A DNA stretch of 64,000 nt from CAWAHD01 sp963781785 (GTDB taxonomy: Bacteria; Planctomycetota; Planctomycetia; Isosphaerales; Isosphaeraceae). Positions 8,289-19,100 of this stretch are shown one piece after another. The position numbers and the translations under genes are program-made. How positions within the stretch are numbered: the stretch's first letter is position 1; every line of letters begins with the position of its first letter. The notes beneath the pieces were generated by a model, which was given only the letters and a program-made list of their open reading frames with translations, was not told where the DNA came from and made no database searches. Location of the stretch: the NCBI GenBank assembly GCA_963781785.1, contig CAWAHD010000005.1:2604001-2668000 (forward strand). The letters run 5' to 3'.

Positions 8289-8684
8289 TCATGGCAAGTT
8301 AAGTTGCCACGATACGCCGAATCGGTCGTTGACCCAGGCAAACTTTTTGCTGAAGCCGTAGTCGCCCAGCGGCATGAGCACGGCTCCACCTTCCGAGAGT
8401 CGCTCAAACGCATTCTCAAGTTCGGCCTCGTCCGTGCAGTCGACGAAAATCGAGGTCGATGGGGTAAACGTGAACTCGTGCTTGATCGGCGAATCGATGC
8501 ACTTCAGATGGTGACCGCCCAATGTGAAGTCAGCGACCTTGATGGAACCTTCCGCACCTTGCTCACCGGGCCCGTATCGCTCAACTTGATTGATGCGAGA
8601 ATCGTTGAACAGGGAGACATAGAGGTTCATCGCCTTTTCGGCGACCCCGTCGAACATCAGAAACGTTGCCACGTCGCGCGCCAT
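8289..8684 (-). CDS. VOC family protein, PhnB / 3-demethylubiquinone methyltransferase-like fold
   Basis: A 131-residue single-domain protein. The start (MARDVATFLMFDGVAEKAMNLYVSLF) and the NQVERYGPGEQGAEGSIKVADFTLGG region are typical of PhnB-like VOC proteins. The end (YGFSKKFAWVNDRFGVSWQL) carries the usual D-x-FGVSWQ signature. Despite the domain name, such proteins are rarely methyltransferases and their function is usually unknown. It is convergent with the hydrogenase operon, the gap being about 30 bp, and is not obviously related to it. Confidence 0.85.
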   Translation of the reverse strand: MARDVATFLMFDGVAEKAMNLYVSLFNDSRINQVERYGPGEQGAEGSIKVADFTLGGHHLKCIDSPIKHEFTFTPSTSIFVDCTDEAELENAFERLSEGGAVLMPLGDYGFSKKFAWVNDRFGVSWQLNLP

Positions 8685-8790
8685 TGGTTATGCCTCCGCT
8701 TACGGGGCCGAATCGGTCAGAATGTGCTTGATCGACAGTTGGGAGGTCAGTCCGACCGAGTGATAACAACAAATTGTCAAGGATGGCGCA

Positions 8791-9315
8791 TCACACGTCA
8801 AATGAACGCGAGTCCGCCGAGTATACCTTCTTCTGCCGACCAACGAACCATTGCCCGGCTGAACCTACCGCACCCATCACAAACCCCGCTCCTGAGGTCA
8901 GATACCCAACTCCCAGAACGGTGAATCCCCATCCAAATTTGTCCAAGAACGCCCATATGCTGAGCACGAGGCCGATCAGACAGCAGTAACCGAAAACGCC
9001 GGCCGCGAATAGCCCAGCATCGCGTCTCCACAGGGGCAGCAAGTGCACAGTCGCTGCGCCAGCGGTAAACATCAGGCCGACGAGGTAGCAGAAGCAACCC
9101 ATGAGCGGGAAGAGGATCAACGGGGCGATGATCACGGTCGGTCCGACTTCAATTTCCGCACCGGGATGGCTCGCCTCATATTCCGCTACGCCTTGATTCA
9201 TATACTCAGCGAACCGAGGCGAAGTTGTCTGGTCAAGCGTCCCGAGCGTGATGATCACGGCACTCACCCAGATCAACACGACGCCTGCACACCGGGAGAG
9301 GTAGTTCCTTAACAT
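8791..9315 (-). CDS. Small multi-span membrane protein of unknown function
   Basis: A 174-residue hydrophobic protein with about four predicted membrane segments: GVVLIWVSAVIITLG near the N-terminus, VIIAPLILFPLMGCFCYLVG, AGVFGYCCLIGLVLSIWAFL, and a C-terminal GYLTSGAGFVMGAVGSAG segment. A roughly 40-residue hydrophilic loop follows the first span. ATG 9315 is chosen over an upstream TTG at 9348. I do not recognise the family. It lies 106 bp upstream of the VOC gene on the same strand. Confidence 0.6.
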   Translation of the reverse strand: MLRNYLSRCAGVVLIWVSAVIITLGTLDQTTSPRFAEYMNQGVAEYEASHPGAEIEVGPTVIIAPLILFPLMGCFCYLVGLMFTAGAATVHLLPLWRRDAGLFAAGVFGYCCLIGLVLSIWAFLDKFGWGFTVLGVGYLTSGAGFVMGAVGSAGQWFVGRQKKVYSADSRSFDV

Positions 9316-10377
9316 GACGCGGGGCTCGATGATTTCGGACAAGATCAATCGTCGGTCACACCGTCGAAGCTATCGACAGTTGGCACTCTTCACCACCCCA
9401 CTTGGAACAGCGACCCGCAAGATCGCTAGGCCGGTCGCGGCACAGTATCCGCAACGGCATTTCTGTAGGTCAGGCTTTCCAGCCTGACATCCCGAAGAGT
9501 CAGGCTGGAAAGCCTGACCTACAAAGAGCCCCGGTTGTCCAGCTTACGATGGGGTGGTCATATCAGAATTGTCGCCGTCCGAGAAACGTCCCACCACCTC
9601 CGCTTCTGTCGATTGACGCGATGACGCCGATTCCCCCGCATAAACCGATTGGCGACGGTGAAGCTTCCCGCGGAATCCCTTGACTAACACGATTCATAGG
9701 CCAGAATTCAGACAGAGCGAGACTTCGCGCGCGCATCACCTCCCGGAATCCAGATTACCTGGCACCCCCACTTCGAGAATTCCGGTCACTCTAGCGGCGA
9801 CATCCCTGGCCCGTTAGCAGAAGGCATTCCTTGCCGTGTTGAATGCAACGTGACCCAGTCACGGGCAGGCAGAGGGGCGTGGGAATCGGAAATGGCGCAG
9901 GCGCGGCTTCGCCGGGCTGCCTCAAGAACCGGCAACAACGACTGTGGATGCCGAGGCATGATCAGTGAACATTCGATCAGATTCCATTCGACTGCTTGCT
10001 TATGGACGGTGCCGAAGCCTTTCAATACCTCCCCTACCCCCCTGCGATTTGCTCAGGGTTCCGGGGTCAGTACTGTCTCAGCACTCTTTGTCCGCGAACG
10101 CTGTTAATCGTCCTGGCAGTGTGCGAGTTTCTCGCAGTCCAGGATCGCAGCTCAGCTCATGTCCGCAGTCGAAGATATGTCGCGATGGAGAGCCATCGCA
10201 GGGCATCGATTTTCACCATTCTACCACATTTTTTGATGCATGGCCGTGTCTTCGAGCAGAACGAGAGTTCGAAAACTGCGCCCCGGACGATGGGATTGAT
10301 TGAGATTTGTCAAACAAGCCCTGGGAAGGAAGGAGGTCCTTAAAAGTACACCAGTCGCCGAAGGGAGGCTCCCCACT
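9316..10377. other. Intergenic region of about 1.06 kb, no supported gene
   Basis: Open frames here are short, overlap on both strands and have no recognisable domain or ribosome site. The only structured element is the palindromic repeat at 9465-9522. There is no tRNA-like cloverleaf or obvious terminator. Confidence 0.6.
9465..9522. repeat. REP-like palindromic doublet (24-bp perfect inverted arms)
   Basis: Two 24-nt arms at 9465-9488 and 9499-9522 are perfect reverse complements, separated by 10 nt. Each arm contains its own hairpin: GTCAGGCT, a TTCC loop, then AGCCTGAC. The same unit recurs four times at 31624-31734, so this is a dispersed family. The organisation as a facing pair resembles REP/BIME elements, which in other bacteria are moved by RAYT transposases. 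No RAYT gene is visible in the window. Confidence 0.9.
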
Positions 10378-11643
10378 TCACCGAGAAGTGCCAACAGGCA
10401 CTGCGACGGTTCGCAGGCGGTGCAACCCGCGCTGCGCGTCGGAATCCAATGGGTTGCGCACGATCGCCAGCGAATACCATCCGCGAGCCTCATCGGATAA
10501 GCCCGCCGCCTCGCAGGCTCGACCGAGCTCAGCCAGGTCGGTCGAACGATTCTCCTGATTCGGCTTGCTCACGCGATTAATCAGGTTGTACACGTTGTCG
10601 AGGCGCTTCGCGCGAGCGAGGTAATCCTCCGCGCCCTTCTTGTCGCCAAGGAGCACCAGGGCCTTACCCAGCTCGGATAAACAAACCCGGTCGTGGGGCT
10701 CTCCGCTCAAAGCACTTTGAAAATGCCGGATCGCCGCCTGGCGATCGCCCTTCATCATGGCAATGCGGCCGCGGAGGCGCGCCAGATGGGGGTGATGCTC
10801 GGAGGCGCCGTCAAGCAGCGAGATAGCCTCGTCCAATTGCCCGTGGCTCAGCTTGACCTCGACTCGCAGCGCCTGCGCGTCGGGATCCGATCGAGGCAAA
10901 GAGTCAAGGATCTTCTCAACACGGCTCTCCATCTCGGGCCGGTCGAATAACAGAGCCGCCAGCGCCAGCCGGCTGTACCGGTCGTCCGGGTCGGCCTGGA
11001 TGAATTCCTCCAGGTCCTTGGCGACACCCGGCTCCCAGTCGGTAAAATGCGTCAGGCCCCATGTGAACAGGTCGTGATGGGTCAGTGAAGTCAAACGGGA
11101 AAGGGCCTTGAACTCCTCGTCGATCTCACGCCGGCGGAGTTGGATTCCAAAAATGTAAATAAGCTCCTTGTGGGCCGCAATCAGCCGGGGGTCGCGAGCG
11201 AGCGCCACTCGAAATGCTGCCTCGGCGCGAGAGAGGCGGCGGCGCGTCCGCTCGATTCGTCCGGCCAAGAGCGCTGCCTCGGCGGCCAGAGGGTGGTCGC
11301 TGGCGACGTGCCCGAGCGCGTCAAGCGCCTCCTCATCGCGCCCTTGGGCGCTCGCAAGCTGGGCCCGCAGCAGCCAGTCAAGCGTCGTTCTCGGCCGGAG
11401 TGTCTCCAGCCGCAATAGCCGGGAGCGGGCCTGGGCGATCCGCCCGGCTTGCAAATCGGCCTGGGCCAGTTGCCAGAGGCGGTTGGGGTCCTCGGGCACG
11501 AGACCCCGGTAGAGAAAAACCGCCCCCGCCAGACCCCCAGCAAGCGCGATGGCCAGTACCATCGCCGACCGCCGCGGCCGCGCGAACCGTGCGCGAAATC
11601 CAGCGGCCGCCGATCGATCGTGTACTGGCGAATCGCATGTCAT
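10378..11643 (-). CDS. Membrane-anchored TPR repeat protein
   Basis: A 421-residue protein with a basic N-terminus (RARFARPRRSAM) followed by a hydrophobic anchor (VLAIALAGGLAGAVFLY, about residues 29-45) and then roughly ten TPR-like helical pairs. Examples are NRLWQLAQADLQAGRIAQA, LLRAQLASAQGRDEEALDAL, AEAAFRVALARDPRLIAAH, AIRHFQSALSGEPHDRVCL and ARGWYSLAIVRNPLDSDAQ. The repeats probably form a protein-interaction surface outside the cytoplasm. The partner is unknown. It is well separated from its neighbours. Confidence 0.8.
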   Translation of the reverse strand: MTCDSPVHDRSAAAGFRARFARPRRSAMVLAIALAGGLAGAVFLYRGLVPEDPNRLWQLAQADLQAGRIAQARSRLLRLETLRPRTTLDWLLRAQLASAQGRDEEALDALGHVASDHPLAAEAALLAGRIERTRRRLSRAEAAFRVALARDPRLIAAHKELIYIFGIQLRRREIDEEFKALSRLTSLTHHDLFTWGLTHFTDWEPGVAKDLEEFIQADPDDRYSRLALAALLFDRPEMESRVEKILDSLPRSDPDAQALRVEVKLSHGQLDEAISLLDGASEHHPHLARLRGRIAMMKGDRQAAIRHFQSALSGEPHDRVCLSELGKALVLLGDKKGAEDYLARAKRLDNVYNLINRVSKPNQENRSTDLAELGRACEAAGLSDEARGWYSLAIVRNPLDSDAQRGLHRLRTVAVPVGTSR

Positions 11644-11764
11644 GGTTTGCAGGCGAGAAGACGAGCCATGCTCAAGCGCGAGCGAGGCACCGAAACGGCT
11701 GGCACTTCGGTTCCCGGACTGGACTGGACTGGGAATGCCCGGTCCTCACGCCGCCCTGATCGAT

Positions 11765-12217
11765 TCACTTCGCTGCGCGGCTCTTGACTTTTTTCATTTG
11801 GTCGATCGGGAACGGAATCTTCTTGCCTCCGTTTTCCCCCAGCAGGTCGAAGTTCGCCGTGTTCTCTCCGCTCTTGACTTCAAAGGATTCCTTGACGAGC
11901 CCCACGCCGCGGTTCTTGTACGCGACGTCCCCATCGAAGGAAACCTGATTCACCCCCGTGTACGCCTTGATCGTGTACCGTCCGTCCGGACCAATCGTCG
12001 TCTCCTGGATTGGAACGCTGCGCCCGGAGCTGTTGCCGTTGAAGAGGATCTTGCCTCCGTCCGCGGGCTTCCCTTTCACGGTGACGATCCCGCTGACCGT
12101 CCCCTCGTTCAAGGACTTATCGACATACGGCTTACCGTCACCGCAACCGGCGAAGAACAAAGGAGCCAGCGCGGCGAAGCCCAATGCAATCCATTTGCCG
12201 CCAACTGAGCGAACCAT
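11765..12217 (-). CDS. Lipoprotein with carboxypeptidase-regulatory-like (transthyretin-type) domain
   Basis: A 150-residue exported protein. The N-terminus MVRSVGGKWIALGFAALAPL leads to a lipobox FFAGCG, so Cys is the expected lipidated residue near position 25. A single beta-sandwich follows (EGTVSGIVTVKGKPADGGKILFN, DGRYTIKAYTGVNQVSFDG), of the kind very common in planctomycetes next to DUF1559 genes. The open frame extends upstream to 12493 but would then overlap the DUF1559 gene and lose the signal sequence, so ATG 12217 is chosen. It lies 38 bp downstream of the DUF1559 gene and is probably co-transcribed with it. Confidence 0.82.
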   Translation of the reverse strand: MVRSVGGKWIALGFAALAPLFFAGCGDGKPYVDKSLNEGTVSGIVTVKGKPADGGKILFNGNSSGRSVPIQETTIGPDGRYTIKAYTGVNQVSFDGDVAYKNRGVGLVKESFEVKSGENTANFDLLGENGGKKIPFPIDQMKKVKSRAAK

Positions 12218-12255
12218 GGCGAGTGCTCCGATTCGATGAGCAAGGAACCGCGCGG

Positions 12256-13329
12256 TCAATACTGATCGGCTGAGATCACCTCGTTGGCCGCTCTCGATCC
12301 GAGCGCCCACCAGGTCTGCACGCTCACCGACGACTTGATCGCCTTGACCGAGCCGTCGCACATGAGGACGTTGACGATGCCGGGATGATAGCTGTTGGCG
12401 ACGTGCGACATCTGCAAACCGTTGCGGCAGGTCCAGGTATTGGGCGGCATGATGTGCACATAGCGCGTGCACGACGGCTGGCCCGAAACCCACATCGCTC
12501 CGGAGATGTTGTCGTCGATGAAGTTGGCCCAGTCCTGACCGCCGGGAGCCGGCATCGGCGGCGTCTGGCTGCAGAGCTTATACCAGGCCTGCGGTAACAT
12601 CTCCACGTTCGTCGGGACATTGCTCTGCGGGTAGGCAATCGAAGCCGTCGGCTTGCCGAAATCAAAGGGCGCGGACGTGGCCGTGAAGTTCGAGCCGATG
12701 GCCTTCAGCCGTTCACTGAACGCCGCGGTGTTGCTCAGGCCGTCGGTAACCGCCTGCACGCCGATGGCCGTGCCGCCGAAGTTGGTGACCGTTCCGTTGT
12801 CAGAGTAAATGAACGGGCCGGCCTCAGGCCCATTCCAACCCAGCGTTCCCGCGATTCCGGCATACATCGAGTTGGCCCCCGAGCCGGAGTTGTCCATGTA
12901 GTTGTTGTGCCCGTTGGGGTCGGTCAAGCGGTCGGGGTCAGACGGGCAGTTGAATCCGTTGATCCGCGTGTAAGTCGCCGTCGTGTTGATCGGGTTGTTG
13001 ATATTGAACGGCGCCCCGCCAAAGGGGAGCGCATTCCCGAAGTTGATCGAGTTATACAGCGGCACCTGCTCCAGGTACGGCAGCAGCATCGTGTGAGCCG
13101 ACCATTCGTTCCACCAGGGGCCGTCACCCCAGGGAAGCGACCCGGTGTTCGTGACGTAGTTGTGCATCGCAAGTCCGATCTGCTTCAGATTGTTGGTACA
13201 CTGGGCACGGCGCACCGCCTCACGCGCTGACTGCACCGCAGGAAGCAGGAGCGCAATGAGTACAGCAATGATCGCAATCACGACGAGCAGCTCGATCAGG
13301 GTAAAACCGCGACGTGTGGGTGAGCCCAT
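12256..13329 (-). CDS. DUF1559 pseudopilin-like protein with prepilin-type cleavage/methylation motif
   Basis: A 357-residue member of the large planctomycete DUF1559 family. The type IV prepilin motif RRGFTLIELLVVIAIIAVLI is at residues 6-25, with cleavage expected after Gly and Phe as the new N-terminus. The body carries family hallmarks: QSAREAVRRAQCTNNLKQIG, a LPYLEQVPLYNSINF segment, DGLSNTAAFSERLK, and the C-terminal NSYHPGIVNVLMCDGSVK (the H-x-G-G/N-x-x-F-x-DGSV type motif). GGAGGG lies seven bases before ATG 13329, fixing the start. Its exact function is unknown; these proteins are thought to be surface pseudopilins. Confidence 0.93.
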   Translation of the reverse strand: MGSPTRRGFTLIELLVVIAIIAVLIALLLPAVQSAREAVRRAQCTNNLKQIGLAMHNYVTNTGSLPWGDGPWWNEWSAHTMLLPYLEQVPLYNSINFGNALPFGGAPFNINNPINTTATYTRINGFNCPSDPDRLTDPNGHNNYMDNSGSGANSMYAGIAGTLGWNGPEAGPFIYSDNGTVTNFGGTAIGVQAVTDGLSNTAAFSERLKAIGSNFTATSAPFDFGKPTASIAYPQSNVPTNVEMLPQAWYKLCSQTPPMPAPGGQDWANFIDDNISGAMWVSGQPSCTRYVHIMPPNTWTCRNGLQMSHVANSYHPGIVNVLMCDGSVKAIKSSVSVQTWWALGSRAANEVISADQY

Positions 13330-13826
13330 GATAGCTCCCTCCAGGGAACTGATGAGCACGTGGCGACGGAACGTCACGAGCTATTTCCAGCGACAGAGGA
13401 CGATGAGAATGCAAATAATGCCGAATCGACTAGAGCGGCACGGTCGAACGAGGTAAGAAGGGAGATCTCCTCGTCTACAATCAGCCGCAACCCCGGGCTT
13501 GTAACCGAAAAAAATGAACTTCTTGACGATTTCGTGAATCATGGCCCAGCCGTCACGTGTGTTTTGTTGCGAAGAACGGCTTGAGTCCCCGAGCGATTCT
13601 GCCTACCCGGGGCCGCACAATCGGCGTCAGGAAAGGCATCCCGATCCGTGGACGAAGGATTACAAACTTGGCCCATCGGCTGATTAGATGAGAGGAGCGC
13701 TATCGCCTTCGGGCTGGGTTGAGTGCTGAGGGGAGCTCGATCTGCCAGCCAGAGCCGCCCTGCATTCTCCACGGCACTGGCCAATCGCGTGCGCCAATTC
13801 TGGCATCCAACCGGGAGGTTCATTCA
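13330..13826. other. Divergent intergenic region between the DUF1559 and ECF sigma genes
   Basis: About 500 bp with no supported gene. It must contain the promoters for both divergent transcripts, but I cannot pick out convincing promoter boxes in this GC-rich sequence. A GGGAGG ribosome site for the sigma gene lies at its right end. Confidence 0.5.
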
Positions 13827-14414
13827 ATGAGCAGACGCTCGACCATCCCGATTCGTGAGCGGGAAGACCTGGACACGCCTCTTGATCCGCCGAATGACCG
13901 AGGAGCGGAGTTCGCCATCCGACTGCGGACTCATCAGACCCAATTATTCGGCTATATTTATTCTCTTGTGAGAAATCTCGACGACGCGGACGATCTGTTC
14001 CAGCAGATGAGCCTGGTCCTCTGGGACAAGTTCGATCAATTCGATCCGTCGCGCAGCTTCGTCAACTGGGCCTGCGGAGTGGCCCGCTATGAAGTGCTCA
14101 AATTCGTCCGTGCCCGGGGCCGAAGCCGCCTTTGCTTCAGCGACGAGCTCAGCCTGATGCTCGCCGAAGCTCAGGAATCGCTCGAGCACGATCACCTACT
14201 CGAGCGGCGCGACGCACTGGCCGGTTGCATGAGGAAATTGCGGCAGAAAGACCGGGAGCTCGTCGAAGCGTGCTACGAGCGCACGGCGTGCATCCACGAG
14301 GTGGCGCGTCGCTCGGGCCGATCGACGCACAGCATTCATAATTCGCTGCGCCGGATCAGGCGCGCTCTCTTCGAGTGCGTCGAGCGTCGATTGGCGCAGG
14401 GGGGTCTTACATGA
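13827..14414 (+). CDS. ECF-type RNA polymerase sigma factor (Planctomycetes/Verrucomicrobia sigma-70 subfamily)
   Basis: A 195-residue sigma factor. Region 2 is seen as FAIRLRTHQTQLFGYIYSLV, the NLDDADDLFQQMSLVLWDKF core and FVNWACGVARYEVLKFVR (about residues 32-95). Region 4 is KLRQKDRELVEACYERTA with a helix-turn-helix (IHEVARRSGRSTHSIHNSLR) near residues 160-180. The composition matches the gvs1-type subfamily usually paired with a FecR-like protein. The start at 13827 follows GGGAGG. Its stop overlaps the next ATG (14411), so it is translationally coupled to the FecR gene, its likely anti-sigma or membrane partner. Confidence 0.92.
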   Translation: MSRRSTIPIREREDLDTPLDPPNDRGAEFAIRLRTHQTQLFGYIYSLVRNLDDADDLFQQMSLVLWDKFDQFDPSRSFVNWACGVARYEVLKFVRARGRSRLCFSDELSLMLAEAQESLEHDHLLERRDALAGCMRKLRQKDRELVEACYERTACIHEVARRSGRSTHSIHNSLRRIRRALFECVERRLAQGGLT

Positions 14415-16076
14415 ACGGCCAGGACGAACTTCCCGACGATTATTTCAACCTGGTGGATGACTATTGCTCCGGGCTGGTCGATGAGCAGGGGCTGGGTCGT
14501 CTGGAAGCAATCTTGATCGAAAGCGAAGCCGCCCGCCGTCACTTTGTCGCGTACTTTCACCACCATACGGCGATCCAGTTTGCGATCCGGGCGGGGCATG
14601 CGGCCGATATTGCACTCGATCGGCTCTCGTCGACGGGACGGCAATCGCGTCGTTCTCGCACGGAAACTCGTCCCTGGCTGCCCCGGCTGGGCAGCCGCTC
14701 GTGGCTGGGCGCCCTTGGGGGAGTCGCCGTTGCGGCCATTGTTCTGGGCGCGGCCTGGATGAAAAGGCCGATGATTCAAACGCCCGCGGACACACAGCCA
14801 AGCGCAGGTTTACCGCGCAGGCTCACCGAGCGCCAACATCGCCTGGCTCGTGAACGCACAGGATTGCCGCTGGGCGGGCAAGGACCAGGAACCTGGCCGC
14901 GACATGAGATCGGGCAAGACGCTGCAACTGGACCGCGGGCTCGCGGAAGTCGAGTTTGAGCGAGGCGCACGGGTCATTCTTCAAGGTCCGGCCGGCCTCG
15001 AGCTTCTCTCGGGAACCTCCGCGCGGCTGCTCCATGGCACACTGACCGCCCGGGTTCCCGACCAGGCGCGCGGTTTCACGGTGCTCTCGCCCCATGGCAA
15101 AGTCGTCGACCTGGGCACGGAATTCGGCCTGTCCGTCGATTCCGTGGGCGCGACCACGGTGCGGGTTTTCGCCGGGAAGGTCGAGGCATTTCCGGTCACG
15201 GCCGGCGGCGACTCGAAGCCCGGCGTGACGATCCGCCCCAACCAGACCGCCCAGATCGACGAGCGTACGGTGGAGCTCGATTCCCGTGACGATCGCGATC
15301 AATCCGTCAATTACGTCCGGGCCATCCTGCCCCCTCCCGTCCTGACCCCTCGATCACTGCGGCTGGACTTCACACGTCCGGTACCGGGTACCCTGCTCGA
15401 CGCTGAAGGTCGGGGCATCGGTCTGACCCGAAGGCTCCCCGGAACCGGCTCCGAGCTTCCCGACCGTGATCCCAACCTCCGGCTCCGTCCCGACCGACGC
15501 GCCCTCGAGCTGACGACCACCCGCAGCGATCTCAACACGCAGGACCAGATGCCCACCGGCGAATATCTGGGCTTCCGGCTCGCCGACCTGGGGTTTACCG
15601 GCAAAGAAGATTTCGAAATCAGCGCCAAGATCCCCAATATCCCGGGCCTGAAAGTCGTGGGACAGTTCGGGCTCTATGCGGGTTCCCGAAGCGATCAAAG
15701 CATCCGCGGTGGACTGATCAGCCGCCATCCGCCCGACTCCTATCGGCTCTTCCTGGTCAATAACTCCGACGGCAAAGACCACGACATCTACGAGGTCGGT
15801 CTGATGACCACCGGCGACGACCTGCGGCTCACCCTTAAACGCACTGGCGGTCACTATTCGCTGCTCGTCGACAACCTGACTCGGAAGAGCTCCAGCACGC
15901 TCGAAATCCCCCATCCCGCTTTCCTGGACGTACAGACCGACCTGTACGCCGGGTTGTTTGCAGCCAACACGCAGAGCGACCTGCGCAAAACGCTTACGAT
16001 CAGTGAGGTCAAGGCCACTGTCTGGACGTCGCAGCCCGAGAGTCCCACAATAGTCCCTATCGAATCCCGACACTGA
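14411..16076 (+). CDS. FecR-like anti-sigma / LamG-type protein (one frameshift near 14800-14822)
   Basis: Restored, this is about 554 residues. The N-terminal cytoplasmic part (DYFNLVDDYCSGLVDEQGL, about residues 10-70) resembles a planctomycete anti-sigma segment. A membrane span SWLGALGGVAVAAIVLGAAW follows near residues 98-117. The FecR domain then reads LAEVEFERGARVILQGPAGL, with GKVVDLGTEFGLSVD after it. The C-terminal half resembles a LamG/concanavalin-like beta sandwich (FEISAKIPNIPGLKVVGQFG). The first frame loses sense after QPSAG near 14806, and the +1 frame picks up with SPSANIAWLVNAQDC. One surplus base in a stretch containing GCGCAG twice explains this. It is coupled to the sigma gene and probably senses a signal for it, by family analogy. 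Confidence 0.82.
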
Positions 16077-16104
16077 GCGATCGCCTCTTCAAGAGATTCT
16101 CCCC

Positions 16105-19100
16105 ATGGCATGCACCCTCACATTCGCGCTTTTGTTGACTGTTTCCTCGACGATTTTTGCGCAAGGCGACGCCGGCCAGGCCGCGGCCGGGCCGCTCAAG
16201 GTTTTGTTCCTCGGCGATAAGGGTCACCACCAGCCGGCCGACCGGGCCGCTCAGATCACACCCGTCCTCGCCGGCCGCGGAATTCAGATCACTTACACCG
16301 AGAAACTCTCCGACCTCAATCGTGACACCCTCAGCACCTACGACGCCCTGCTCATCTATGCCAATATCAACGACATCAGCCCCAGCCAGGAAAAAGCACT
16401 GCTCGACTACGTCGAGGGCGGCGGCGGCTTTGTGCCGCTCCATTGTGCGTCATACTGCTTTCTCAACTCCCCCCGGTACATCGCGCTCGTAGGCGCCCAG
16501 TTCCAGCGCCACGGCACGGGCGAATTCGATACCAAGATCGTCGATTCGAAACATCCGATCATGAAAGGAATCGAGCCGTTCCGAACCTGGGACGAGACCT
16601 ACGTCCATCACAAGCACAACGACAAGGATCGCCACCTGCTGCAAGTGCGAGCCGAAGGAAAAGGAGAAGAGCCGTGGACCTGGGTTCGCACCCAGGGTAA
16701 GGGGAGGGTCTTCTACACGGCCTACGGCCACGACGCCCGGACCTGGCAGAATCCCGGCTTTCACGACCTTGTCGAGCGCGGCATTCGCTGGGCATCGGCC
16801 CGGGGCGAGGTCTTCGACAGCCGGGGCCACGTTGCAACCGGGCTGCCGCCGTTCTCCTATACCGAGTCGTCGGTCGACATCCCCAACTATCTGCCTGGCC
16901 AGCGATGGGGTACGCAGGGCGCGGCAATCCGCACAATGCAAAAGCCCTTGTCGCCCGAGGAGTCGCAGCGCCACCTCGTCGTGCCGCCCGGCTTCGAGCC
17001 GCGCCTTTATGCCGCTGAGCCCGAAATCTACAAGCCACTGTGCATGAACTGGGACCACAAAGGCAGGCTCTGGATCGCCGAGAGCACCGATTATCCCAAC
17101 ACGAAGCGGCGCGACGGCCAGGGACGCGATCGGATCACCGTTTGCGAAGACTTGAACGGCGACGGCAAGGCCGACTCGTTCCGCGTCTTCGCCGAAGGGT
17201 TGAACATCCCGACCAGCCTCCTGTTCGCAAATGGCGGGCTGATCGTCCTCCAGGCGCCCGATACCCTGTTCCTCAAAGACACCGACGGCGACGGCAAGGC
17301 CGATCTGCGCAAGGTCCTGTTCACGGGATGGGGCATCGGCGATACCCACGCCGGCCCGAGCAACCTGCGGTGGGGCCTCGATAACTGGGTTTGGGGAATC
17401 GTCGGCTATTCGGCCTTTCGCGGCAAGGTCGGCGGCGAGACCTTCCGGTTCGGCCAGGGACTCTTTCGCTTCAAGCCTGACGGCTCCAAGCTCGAGTTCG
17501 TCCGAAGCACGTCCAATAATTCGTGGGGCGTTGGATTCAGCGAGGATGGACTGGTCTTCGGCTCAACGGCCAACGGCTGCCCCAGCGTTTATCTGCCCAT
17601 ACCCAATCGGTATTACGAATCGGTGCGCGGCATGACCCCGCGCGAGCTCAGAATGATCGCCGCGAACAACCGGTTCTATCCGATCACCGAGAAGGTCCGC
17701 CAGGTCGATTATCACGGCGGGTTCACCGCCGCCGCCGGACACGCGCTTTACACCGCGCGCACGTATCCGCCCCACTACTGGAACAACACCGCCTTCGTCG
17801 CCGAGCCGACCGGGCACCTGGTCGCCACCTTCACGCTCGAGCGCAAGGGGAGCGACGTCGTCGACTATTACGGCTGGAACCTTCTGGCCAGCGACGATGA
17901 ATGGACCGCACCGATCAACGCCGAGGTCGGGCCCGACGGGCATGTCTGGGTCATCGATTGGTATAACTACATCGTCCAGCACAATCCCACGCCTCATGGT
18001 TTCAAGACCGGCAGGGGCGCCGCATATGAAACGCCGCTCCGCGACCAGACGCACGGGCGGATCTACCGTGTTGTCTACAAAGCTGCTCCGGTTTCCAAGC
18101 CCTTTGCGCTCGACCCGTCCGACGAGCGAGGCCTGGTCGCCGCCCTCAGGCACGACAATCAGCTCTGGAGGATGCATGCCCAGCGGCTCTTGATCGAACG
18201 TGGCAAGCTGGACGTTTTGCCCGAGCTTGTCAAGCTGGTCCGGGATACCTCCGTCGATTCGATCGGCCTCAATGCCGCGGCGGTCCACGCGCTCTGGACG
18301 TTGCACGGGCTCGCGGCAATGAAGGGCGCTGGTGGACCGGCAGCCGAAGCCGCCATCGGTGCTCTGCATCATCCATCGGCCGGTGTCCGTCGCAACGCCG
18401 TCCAGGTCCTGCCGCACGATGAGCGCTCCTCGAGTGCGATTCTCAAGGCCGGCTTGCTGCGCGACCCCGACGCCCAGGTGCGGCTGGCCGCGCTTCTGAG
18501 CCTCGCCGATCAGCCGGCCTCCGAGGAAGTCGCCACGGCGCTCGTCGCGGCACTCCGTGCCGGAGCCGTGGGTGAGGATCGCTGGCTGGCAGACGCGGCC
18601 ACGGCCGCGGCGGCCAAAAATGACACCGCGTTCTTGAAGGCGATGGCAGCAAAGAACGACCGGCCCGCCGGCGCCCCGGTGCTGGCGATCGTTCTACGCG
18701 TGGCCGAGCACTGGGCGCGAAGCGCTCCGGGTGACTCCGTCGGCGGCGTCCTGGCGGCACTGCCCGGCGGCGAGCCGGCCGTCACCGAGGCGATCATCCG
18801 AGGTTCAGTCCGTGGCTGGCCCAAAGGCAAACCGGCAAAGATCGATCAGACGGCTGAAATCGTTCTCAAGAAATTGTCGGCCGAGCTCAACCCCTCGGCC
18901 CGCGGGCAACTGGTGCGGCTGGTTGGTCTCTGGGGCAATCAGGCGCTCGACCTGATGGGCACCGAGATTGCCACCCAGTTGCTGGCGGCCGCCCGGGACG
19001 ACAAGGCCGCCGAGTCGCGCCGCATCGATGCCGCCCGCCAGGTCGTCGAGCTGCGAGCCACCGACGAATCGGTCCCGCGGCAACTGCTCGAGTTGATCGG

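Noticed and set aside
9402..9683. Short frame encoding a VGQAFQPD-like peptide
   Set aside because: The peptide is a translation of the palindromic repeat at 9465-9522, not a gene product.
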